5,953 bases of DNA from positions 1 through 5,953 of the forward strand of contig JAFZRD010000175.1 in the NCBI GenBank assembly GCA_017620055.1, written 5' to 3'. The notes under the pieces are model-generated. The model was not told the DNA's origin and did no database searches. It saw nothing but the letters and a program-made list of their open reading frames with translations. The DNA is from Lachnospiraceae bacterium (GTDB lineage: Bacteria; Bacillota_A; Clostridia; Lachnospirales; Lachnospiraceae). Made by a program: the position numbers and the translations under genes. Below are positions 1 to 5,916 of the stretch, piece by piece; within the stretch, counting starts at the first letter, position 1; each line of letters opens with the position of its first letter.

Positions 1-78
1 CATATCAAGGTTAAGCTCGCCTTCGCTTAATATTTTTGTGCCTTCCGGTACTTTTATCATTTTGCCGGCATCTGCCAT
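1..78 (-). CDS. N-terminal fragment of a probable cyclic-nucleotide-binding (CNB/Crp-like) domain protein
   Basis: Only the first 26 codons lie in the window; the gene runs off the left edge. The start is the ATG at 78-76, preceded by AAAGGAG (95-89) with a 10-base spacer. The peptide has the pattern V-P-x-G-x-x-I-L-x-E-G-E-x-x-x-x-M. This matches the opening beta strands of the cNMP-binding fold, where a 'G..I...G.....MY.I..G' pattern precedes the ligand pocket. The ligand-binding cassette itself is outside the window, so neither nucleotide binding nor the output domain can be judged. It follows the solute-binding protein gene by 27 bases with no terminator between them, so it is probably the next gene of the same operon. 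Family members carry a CNB domain alone or fused to DNA-binding, phosphatase or other output domains. The CNB call is a pattern match on a short peptide and is moderate only. Confidence 0.5.
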   Translation of the reverse strand, partial: MADAGKMIKVPEGTKILSEGELNLDM

Positions 79-88
79 TTCGCATCCA

Positions 89-95
89 CTCCTTT
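89..95 (-). promoter_or_regulatory. Ribosome binding site of the CNB-like gene
   Basis: AAAGGAG on the minus strand, 10 bases before the ATG at 78-76. It sets that ATG as the start. Another ATG at 85-83 and a GTG at 89-87 are out of frame with the downstream reading frame. Confidence 0.7.
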
Positions 96-105
96 GTTTC
101 GTATA

Positions 106-1761
106 TCAGTTTTCCTTTGCTTTGAAATCGTCAAGCTGAGCCTGTATCTCGTCTATGACCTTGCGAAGGCCGGCTTTCTCCATTTCCTTGAGCATATCGG
201 GGATGATCTTGTCGGGATCGCCCTTGCCGGTGTACAGTTCCGGGCGGTATTTCGTAACGACCTTCTTGATGGCTTCGCATTCCGAACTGACCGATGTGAG
301 GTCCGGAGTGAATCCCATGCATACGGATACGGTAGCGTTTGCGTAGCTGGCCATCGTCTTCTCCCACTGATGGATGTCGGTCGGAACCTCGGGGAACAGT
401 GATGCTTCAAGTGCGCCGAGTATAACGTGACCCTGTGCATATGCCTGAACGCTCACGTTCTCGTTTCCTTCCTCTGTACGGATGACCGTGCCGTCGCTGT
501 TACGTATGTAATGTTTGCCCTCAATACCGTAACGGGCTGTTTCGCGGTACCAGGGATCGGTGTTCATGAGTTCGATCAGCTTAAGCGCCTCTTCGGGATG
601 CTGTGAATATGCGCTTACCGCCGTCATGGCCTGTATCGAAGATGTGCTCATATACGGACCGTCGAAACGGGAAATGTATATCGGTCTCTTGATCGTATTT
701 GCCCAGATGGACTCCGCACCGAACCATCCCTGTCCCGACTGTACGACGCCGGACTCGGCTCTCGGCATGCTCTCAAGTTCGGGAGCATCGGGATTGATGT
801 ATCCCATTTCATACCATTTATGGATGGTCTTCAGACGGTTTTTCCATTCAGGAATCTCCAGCGCACTCTTAACCGTCCAGGCCTTATCCGTGCCCTGTGC
901 TTTCCAGTCAAGGCCGACAAGCGTATCCATGTTCAGCCAGTCAACGAGCGCCGTCTGCCATGACGTCACGCCCGACGATGATATCTTGATCGGATAATCA
1001 TTCGGATGATCCTCTTTGTATGCTTTCAGATAAGGCTCGATCTCCTCGAACGAGATATCCAGATCCTCTTCGAATCCCTTTTCCTTAAGGAAATAATTCT
1101 TGTCAAGGATCCAGAACACTTCACAGCCAATATCCTTCATATGAGGTATCGCATATATTCGGTCCTTCACTTCCGTACACGGCCACGCGGACTCTATAAC
1201 GGTATCCTTCAGATCCGGATATTTGTTAAGATCATCTGTCAGATCCCGGAAGTTTCCTGCGGAAACGTTCCTCGCAAAATCATTCCACCAGTTGCAGGTA
1301 AATGCGATGTCATAATCGTGCCCGTCAAGGATCGTCTCACTTACCTCATCCTTATCAAGGTATCTGAACTCGCATGTGACTCCGATCTTCTCCGCGGAAT
1401 ACTCGTTAAGTGCCGCTTCAACCTCGGGCCAGTCCGCAAGCTTTGAAGGAACGGAATACAGGACCCATACGAGTTTGACCGGGTCTTTTCCGGATGCCTC
1501 TCCGGCATCAACAGAGCCGATAGCATCTTCAAGAGCCTTGATACGTTTATCGGCGTCTTTGATCGAGCTGTTTGTGATTTTCGCTTCAGCGGCCATGCTC
1601 TCGGACTGGACGTCGAGCTCATCCATCTTGACGTTCATGTCATCGAGCTTCTTTGACAGATCGGACATCTGGTCCTGCTGTCTGCTAAGAAGCACAAAAC
1701 CCGGTATCGCGAGTACTGCGATCGCCAGGCATGCAAGTATTATCCAAATCTTCTGTTTCAT
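106..1761 (-). CDS. Membrane-anchored extracellular solute-binding protein (LplA/DUF3502-like) with N-terminal coiled coil
   Basis: A 551-residue protein. Residues 1-4 (MKQK) are a basic cap, and about 5-25 form one hydrophobic helix. Residues 27-84 are charged, heptad-like and probably a coiled coil. Residues 94-551 are a family-1-type solute-binding domain; its landmarks are NTDPWYRETARYGIEGKHY (400-418), MGFTPDL (482-488) and a C-terminal tail ending IDEIQAQLDDF (536-546). These resemble the LplA/lipoprotein-LipO (DUF3502) group that serves oligosaccharide ABC importers. Unlike usual members it has no convincing lipobox: Cys11 lies only six residues into the hydrophobic run, which then continues for about 14 more residues. 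An uncleaved TM anchor is therefore more likely. The ATG overlaps the stop of the upstream cyclase (ATGA, 1758-1761), and no permease or ATPase gene is in view. I infer a ligand sensor for the neighbouring cyclase; an orphan transporter component is the alternative. The domain call is firm, the role is not. Confidence 0.88.
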   Translation of the reverse strand: MKQKIWIILACLAIAVLAIPGFVLLSRQQDQMSDLSKKLDDMNVKMDELDVQSESMAAEAKITNSSIKDADKRIKALEDAIGSVDAGEASGKDPVKLVWVLYSVPSKLADWPEVEAALNEYSAEKIGVTCEFRYLDKDEVSETILDGHDYDIAFTCNWWNDFARNVSAGNFRDLTDDLNKYPDLKDTVIESAWPCTEVKDRIYAIPHMKDIGCEVFWILDKNYFLKEKGFEEDLDISFEEIEPYLKAYKEDHPNDYPIKISSSGVTSWQTALVDWLNMDTLVGLDWKAQGTDKAWTVKSALEIPEWKNRLKTIHKWYEMGYINPDAPELESMPRAESGVVQSGQGWFGAESIWANTIKRPIYISRFDGPYMSTSSIQAMTAVSAYSQHPEEALKLIELMNTDPWYRETARYGIEGKHYIRNSDGTVIRTEEGNENVSVQAYAQGHVILGALEASLFPEVPTDIHQWEKTMASYANATVSVCMGFTPDLTSVSSECEAIKKVVTKYRPELYTGKGDPDKIIPDMLKEMEKAGLRKVIDEIQAQLDDFKAKEN

Positions 1762-3185
1762 GCTTCGCTCCTCCCTTGAGCGGCTCTCCCGTCCAGCTCC
1801 GTGGTCAGGTCAACTTCACCGGACTCATTTGAAAATCCCACCCCGTTGCGTCCGCTGTTCTTCACACGGTAAAGTGCAAGGTCCGCGGTCTTGAAAAGGC
1901 CCTTATCCGGTATCTGCCGGTCGGTGAAGGCCACACCTATACTGAGCGTGACGGCGGGTATGTCACCTTCGGGGTTCTTAAGATCCAAGGCTACTTTTCT
2001 GAGCTTGTCACGGATCAGATCCTTTGACTTCGAGTCCGTGTTGCTCATGATCACGGCGAACTCGTCTCCGCCTATACGGCAGACCATATCCTCTTTGCGG
2101 AAAGATCCGAGAAGGTTATCTGCAACGGACCGTAGGACTGCGTCACCTATATCATGACCGTATTTGTCATTTATCTGCTTGAACAGGTCAACATCTACTT
2201 CGATAAGGGCCAGGTCCACTTCATCCTTTGACAGTGTGTCGAGCATCGATGCATATGCCGAACGGTTGTAAAGGCCTGTCAGTTCATCGTGTGTTGCTTC
2301 AAAATTGAGCTTCTCCGTTGCCATACGGTTCTGCTCATGCAGGCGGTTAAATGTCTGTGCAAGGAAGCGGATCTCGCTCGTGCCCTCCTCGCTGAGCTTC
2401 TCATCATTGCTCATGCTGCTGATCTGACGTCTTAAGGGAATGATGACCATCGTGAAGATTATCACGGCCCATATAAGAAGGGAACACATCAAAGCGCCTG
2501 TAAGAGCCTGCTGTCCGTGAAGCACACTCAGCAGACGGTCGGAACTGTCGACCTGCCTTGTGAGCATATCGCTCATCAGCACGTCCATGCTCTTGTTGAT
2601 CCTTAAAGATATCTCGTTTTGTGTGGATTCGTAATCGACGTCGAAGAGGAGGCTGCGGGCCTTCTCCACCTGTTCTTCCGAAGACAGCCGCATGTCGGCC
2701 GGAAGAAGCTGTACGGCCTGAAGTTTATCGGGATACTCCGATATATCGTCACCCATCGATGCAACCTTCAGGCGCATCGCGTAGTCTTCCGTAGCCATCA
2801 GACGCTCACGAAGCTGCATCGCATTACCGAGCTGGGACATGATACGCTCATCCATCGAATACCGGCTGATCTCATTCATCGCCTCGTCGATGGCATTCTG
2901 CGCGTGGGTGTCGCTGTAATAGAGCTGCGCCTGCTCCGGATCCCCTGTTACGACAAATCCCCTTGCATAAGCCGTCATGGAATCACTGACCTCAAGAAGG
3001 TTTGCCGCGATCTGCTGACTGGCGGTATAGTTGTCCGTGGACATGCGCATCTGCTTATAGCTTATGGATGTTTTGTACATGAAGAACATCAGTATGAAGG
3101 AAATGACGAAGCCTGTAGCGACCATCACGACGATGATCGTCTGCAACGGGATCGCACGGCGGTCCTTCTGTTTTGTCTCTTCCAT
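1758..3185 (-). CDS. Membrane sensor diguanylate cyclase (TM, extracellular helical domain, TM, HAMP-like, GGDEF)
   Basis: A 475-residue protein that should make c-di-GMP from two GTP. TM1 is about 14-37, followed by a mostly helical extracytoplasmic region (38-227), and TM2 is about 228-250. A HAMP-like linker runs from Pro250 to about 288 (PLRRQI, then EIRFLAQTFNRL). The GGDEF domain is about 294-452, with DELTGLYNR (300-308), the metal/GTP segment DVDLFKQINDKYGH (331-344), intact GGDEF (372-376) and the closing ALYRVKNSGRNGV (437-449). An inhibitory RxxD site (R363, D366) sits exactly five residues before GGDEF, so product inhibition is expected. All canonical catalytic residues are present. 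The ATG has AAAAGGAG (3202-3195) with a 9-base spacer, just after a REP-like palindrome. Its stop overlaps the start of the solute-binding protein gene, which suggests that protein as a partner for the extracellular domain (inference). The ligand and the exact fold of the sensor region are not recognised. Confidence 0.92.
   Translation of the reverse strand: MEETKQKDRRAIPLQTIIVVMVATGFVISFILMFFMYKTSISYKQMRMSTDNYTASQQIAANLLEVSDSMTAYARGFVVTGDPEQAQLYYSDTHAQNAIDEAMNEISRYSMDERIMSQLGNAMQLRERLMATEDYAMRLKVASMGDDISEYPDKLQAVQLLPADMRLSSEEQVEKARSLLFDVDYESTQNEISLRINKSMDVLMSDMLTRQVDSSDRLLSVLHGQQALTGALMCSLLIWAVIIFTMVIIPLRRQISSMSNDEKLSEEGTSEIRFLAQTFNRLHEQNRMATEKLNFEATHDELTGLYNRSAYASMLDTLSKDEVDLALIEVDVDLFKQINDKYGHDIGDAVLRSVADNLLGSFRKEDMVCRIGGDEFAVIMSNTDSKSKDLIRDKLRKVALDLKNPEGDIPAVTLSIGVAFTDRQIPDKGLFKTADLALYRVKNSGRNGVGFSNESGEVDLTTELDGRAAQGRSEA
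1768..1777 (-). promoter_or_regulatory. Ribosome binding site of the solute-binding protein, inside the cyclase gene
   Basis: AAGGGAGGAG on the minus strand, 6 bases before the ATG at 1761. It lies in the last codons of the upstream GGDEF gene (encoding Q-G-R-S). Together with the ATGA stop/start overlap at 1758-1761 it points to translational coupling of the two proteins. Confidence 0.75.
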
Positions 3186-3194
3186 GCCGGAGTT

Positions 3195-3202
3195 CTCCTT
3201 TT
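3195..3202 (-). promoter_or_regulatory. Ribosome binding site of the membrane cyclase
   Basis: AAAAGGAG on the minus strand, 9 bases before the ATG at 3185-3183. It lies six bases downstream of the REP-like palindrome (arm ending at 3209), so folding of the palindrome in mRNA could affect access to it. Confidence 0.7.
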
Positions 3203-3208
3203 ACAAAT

Positions 3209-3239
3209 GTGAGAATTCGGAACCGTCCCCTATTCTCAC
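3209..3239 (-). repeat. REP-like palindromic element with AGGGGACGGTTCC core
   Basis: A perfect 8-base inverted repeat: GTGAGAAT (minus strand 3239-3232) pairs with ATTCTCAC (3216-3209). Inside it, GGGG (3230-3227) can pair with TTCC (3222-3219) through two G-C and two G-U pairs around an ACGG loop, with a small internal loop between the two stems. The pairing is better on the minus strand than on the plus strand. The core GGGGACGGTTCC and the closing C-T-C-A-C arm resemble, from memory, palindromes dispersed in Firmicutes genomes and associated with Y1/REP-associated tyrosine transposases. The left arm supplies the TGA stop (3238-3236) of the DHH gene. No T-run follows, so it is not a standard intrinsic terminator. 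The inverted repeat is seen directly; the REP identity is recalled and not searched. Confidence 0.6.
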
Positions 3240-4150
3240 GAATTCGCGAGCTTCTTGAGTTCCTCGAGCATCACGCATGCATCTTCATACGATGCGAACT
3301 GGCATGTGCCGACCTTCTCGTGGCCGCCGCCGCCGTACTTGAGGCACAGGCTTCCGACATCGAGCGTCGCTGACCTGTTGAGGATGCTGTAGCCTATCGC
3401 GCATGCAAGGCCCTGACCGCCCTTGCCGGGTGTCATCCACACGGAGATGTTCTGGTCGGGATACATGCTGTAAATAAGGAACCTGTTTCCGGTATATATC
3501 GTCTCGACGCCGCGAAGATCGGATACGATGAGGTTTCCGAACACTTCGGTATGTGCCGTTACCATCTCTTTGAACTTCCTAGTCTGATCCTCATACAGTT
3601 CGATACGCTCTTTTACATCGGGGAGTGCGAGTATCTCTTCGGTCGAAAGCTGAGCGCATGCAACAAGAAGCTTCTCCATGAGCTGGTAGTTACTGATCGT
3701 GAAGTTGCGGAATCTTCCGAGTCCCGTTCTCGGATCCATCAGGAATCCGACGAGTATCCATCCCGTGGGATTCTGGATCTCGTCTATCGTAAGGTTACCG
3801 GAGTCGACCTTGTCGACCGCAACCATAAGATCATCAAACTGCGGGAACTTCTCTTTCCCGCCGTAGTATTCGTATATGACTCTCGCGCATGAAGGAGCGG
3901 CGCTGTCACATTTTCCCTTATACTTTCCGGCAAGTTCGTTACGCTCTTCCTCGCTCGAATGATGATCGAACCACAGTCCGCATCCTTCAACAAAAGGAAC
4001 GTTTGCAAGACAGTCATCGGAAGTGATCTCCACCGCACCGTCCTGAAGATCCTTCGGATGTGCGAACTTCCAGTTGTCGACGATACCCGCCTCAAGAAGC
4101 AGCGCTCCGCATGCCAGTCCGTCAAAATCAGATCTTGTGATCAGTCTCAT
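3236..4150 (-). CDS. DHH/DHHA1 family phosphoesterase (exopolyphosphatase/NrnA-like superfamily)
   Basis: A 304-residue protein, a normal length for a stand-alone cytoplasmic DHH-DHHA1 enzyme. The DHH domain shows motif I as RSDFDG (6-11, Asp8 and Asp10), a second acidic motif near Asp45-Asp46, the DHH signature FDHHSSE (61-67) and VDSGN (115-119, Asp116). These are the expected ligands of a two-metal (usually Mn) centre. The C-terminal DHHA1 part carries the substrate-binding glycine loop KYGGGGHEKVGTC (271-283). The family hydrolyses phosphodiester or phosphoanhydride bonds in substrates such as oligoribonucleotides, pAp, cyclic or linear dinucleotides and polyphosphate. The sequence alone does not say which. 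The gene starts in an ATGA overlap (4147-4150) with the LacI-GGDEF cyclase, behind a strong ribosome binding site. A role in clearing pGpG or a related nucleotide is therefore attractive but inferred. There is no DRTGG, CBS, GGDEF-like or PAS domain, so it is not GdpP-like in layout. Confidence 0.88.
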   Translation of the reverse strand: MRLITRSDFDGLACGALLLEAGIVDNWKFAHPKDLQDGAVEITSDDCLANVPFVEGCGLWFDHHSSEEERNELAGKYKGKCDSAAPSCARVIYEYYGGKEKFPQFDDLMVAVDKVDSGNLTIDEIQNPTGWILVGFLMDPRTGLGRFRNFTISNYQLMEKLLVACAQLSTEEILALPDVKERIELYEDQTRKFKEMVTAHTEVFGNLIVSDLRGVETIYTGNRFLIYSMYPDQNISVWMTPGKGGQGLACAIGYSILNRSATLDVGSLCLKYGGGGHEKVGTCQFASYEDACVMLEELKKLANS

Positions 4151-5916
4151 GATTGTTCTCCTCCCGTATTGTTTGCTTTCTTCATCTTCATCTTATCTTC
4201 ATACATCGCCGCATCCGCTCTTGCGAACACATCGGCAACCTTGTCGTCCTTGCCCTTTTCGAACACTCCGATGCCTCCTGCCATTGACACGACCTCTTCG
4301 GGTGTTGAGGCTGTCGCAGTTATCTCGGCCATCTTATCCTTGAGCCTTCCGAGAAGGGAAGCCCGGTCTTTGTAATCATCTCCCTGTATCAGCACTGCGA
4401 ACTCGTCTCCGCCGATACGGTACACGGGGCAGCTCCTGAAAACCTTGCATAGAGCTTTGCAGCAATTGACTATATATGTGTCACCGCTCTCATGACCGTA
4501 GTTGTCGTTCATCTTCTTGAGGTTATTGATATCGAACACGCCGATCGCAAATTCAATATGCGATCCCGAGCGGATGATCGAATTGAGTTCGGTCTCCTTG
4601 GATGAGTATGCGGCACGGTTCTTGACGTTTGTAAGGGTATCGGTCTCGGTCAGTTCAACGAGCTTCTTATTGAGCATCCTCAGGCTGATATTCTGCCTGA
4701 CCTTGGACATTATCGTGTCAAACCTTGTGATAAACTCGAACAGGTGATTGCCGTTCCCGACTATATCGACATTATCGCCGAATACCATGTATCCGTAGTT
4801 ATCCATCAGTTCATGGATGGGCAGGAACACGAAGACCCTGTTCTTCTTCTCAGGGTCAACATACGGAACCAGCTTTCTCGATTCAAACTGCGGGAAGTTC
4901 CTGACCACACCGTTCTCCATCGAGAACACCGCATCCATCTTCCTGCTGTATCCCCTTGTCCTGAACGGCGTATCGAGATTGGACATCGCCTTCCTGAAGC
5001 TCGGCTCCAGCACTATATGAAATGTTTCGCCGATGAACGTCTTGTCTGACTCGAGCGCATGCGTTAAGTTTGCCTCGAATTCCTCATATGTCATGCCCGC
5101 GAGGGCCTCGCCCTCTATCACGGTAACGTTCCTCTCGAAGATAGTTGTCATCATGCGGTCATAGAATACACTCTTGCCCTGCATGCGGCGGAGATAATCT
5201 ATATCACGGATGCTCGCACATCCGCAGCTCTCACTCTCGAACAGTTCACATGAGACGTACATCTCACGGTTACGCTTGTTGCCGTCGATAACATCCAGGA
5301 GGAGCCGGAGCGCATAAGCTCCGAGATCTCCGAACCTCTGATCAACACTCGTTATCGAAGGGCTGTATATCTCTGCTGAATAATCATTGTCAAATCCCGT
5401 AACTATCGTATCCGCGGGGATCTCGTATCCGATCTCCTCAAGCGCGATGCACACACCGATCGCGAGCGTGTCGTTCGCACATACGAACGCATCCGGAAGC
5501 GGGTTGTTCCTGTTGCCGTACTTCTCGTGGATATAGTCCACGGTAAGCTTCGGTTCCCACATGCTGTAGAACACTTCCACGTCATCCGCCGCAAGTCCGT
5601 GTGAATCCATCACCTCACGGAGCGTATCGAGTCTTGTGTTCGAATCTTCATTGTTGGCGTTTCCCGCAATGAACAGGGGATGTGTGATGCCGTGCTCTTC
5701 AACGATATGAGTGTACAGATCCTTGGCACCGTGATAGTTGTCACTGCCGACAAAATATGCGTTGTCATCTTTGCGTCCCGTGGATATTACGGGGACATTC
5801 GCTTCCTTGCAGCGCTCTATCAGCTGTTCATAGACACCGACATGATCTCTAGCGTTTCCGAGTATAAGTACGCCTTCAAAATCCTCTATATACGGCAGAT
5901 TGAATATGTTCAGTTC
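4147..5916 (-). CDS. LacI-type substrate-binding sensor domain fused to GGDEF diguanylate cyclase; 5' end missing or disrupted
   Basis: The open frame runs 589 codons from just after a TGA at 5919-5917. Residues 1-230, counted from 5916, form a LacI/periplasmic-binding fold with DFEGVLILGN (12-21), VGSDNYHGA (56-64), ANDTLAIG (147-154) and GFDND (174-178). Residues about 240-420 are a GAF-like region of unknown ligand, ending in a helix. The GGDEF domain follows, with DTLTNVKNR (426-434), DINNLKKMNDNYGH (462-475) and GGDEF (502-506). The second acidic residue of the DxD motif is Asn, a variant I recall from related clostridial proteins. The inhibitory RxxD site is absent; the equivalent positions read FRSC. 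No helix-turn-helix is seen, so this is not a LacI repressor. The first canonical start after the TGA is a GTG at 5613, in mid-domain and poorly served by a ribosome binding site. Coding similarity continues above it, so 5613 is not the true start. The real N-terminus probably lies beyond 5953. Confidence 0.85.
   Translation of the reverse strand, partial: ELNIFNLPYIEDFEGVLILGNARDHVGVYEQLIERCKEANVPVISTGRKDDNAYFVGSDNYHGAKDLYTHIVEEHGITHPLFIAGNANNEDSNTRLDTLREVMDSHGLAADDVEVFYSMWEPKLTVDYIHEKYGNRNNPLPDAFVCANDTLAIGVCIALEEIGYEIPADTIVTGFDNDYSAEIYSPSITSVDQRFGDLGAYALRLLLDVIDGNKRNREMYVSCELFESESCGCASIRDIDYLRRMQGKSVFYDRMMTTIFERNVTVIEGEALAGMTYEEFEANLTHALESDKTFIGETFHIVLEPSFRKAMSNLDTPFRTRGYSRKMDAVFSMENGVVRNFPQFESRKLVPYVDPEKKNRVFVFLPIHELMDNYGYMVFGDNVDIVGNGNHLFEFITRFDTIMSKVRQNISLRMLNKKLVELTETDTLTNVKNRAAYSSKETELNSIIRSGSHIEFAIGVFDINNLKKMNDNYGHESGDTYIVNCCKALCKVFRSCPVYRIGGDEFAVLIQGDDYKDRASLLGRLKDKMAEITATASTPEEVVSMAGGIGVFEKGKDDKVADVFARADAAMYEDKMKMKKANNTGGEQS
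4158..4165 (-). promoter_or_regulatory. Ribosome binding site of the DHH phosphoesterase, inside the cyclase gene
   Basis: GGGAGGAG on the minus strand, 7 bases before the ATG at 4150. It is embedded in the last codons of the LacI-GGDEF gene (encoding T-G-G-E). With the ATGA overlap at 4147-4150 it indicates coupled translation, the same arrangement as at 1758-1761. Confidence 0.75.

Noticed and set aside
94..402. Plus-strand open frame over the end of the solute-binding protein gene
   Set aside because: It is antisense to a gene with clear domain motifs, has no ribosome binding site, and gives a composition unlike any family. It is a frame shadow.
1723..1761. Possible lipobox (I-L-A-C, Cys11) in the solute-binding protein
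   Set aside because: The hydrophobic core before Cys11 would be only about six residues, and the hydrophobic run continues well past it. A TM anchor explains the segment better, but this was not tested with a predictor.
1376..1894. Plus-strand open frame of 172 codons crossing the cyclase/binding-protein junction
   Set aside because: It is antisense to both real genes across their ATGA overlap, with low-complexity Ser-rich content and no start signals.
2619..3212. Plus-strand open frame of 197 codons over the sensor region of the membrane cyclase
   Set aside because: It is fully antisense to a well-supported gene and rich in His/Leu/Arg, as expected from reversed codons of the true frame. 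No recognisable domain.
3203..3239. Intrinsic terminator between the DHH gene and the membrane cyclase
   Set aside because: A hairpin exists, but the bases after it (minus strand ATTTGTAAAAGG) have no T-run and lead straight into a ribosome binding site.
5611..5613. GTG at 5613 as the start of the LacI-GGDEF gene
   Set aside because: It falls inside the binding-protein fold, a GAGG lies only about two bases ahead, and clear LacI-like coding sequence extends about 100 codons further upstream.
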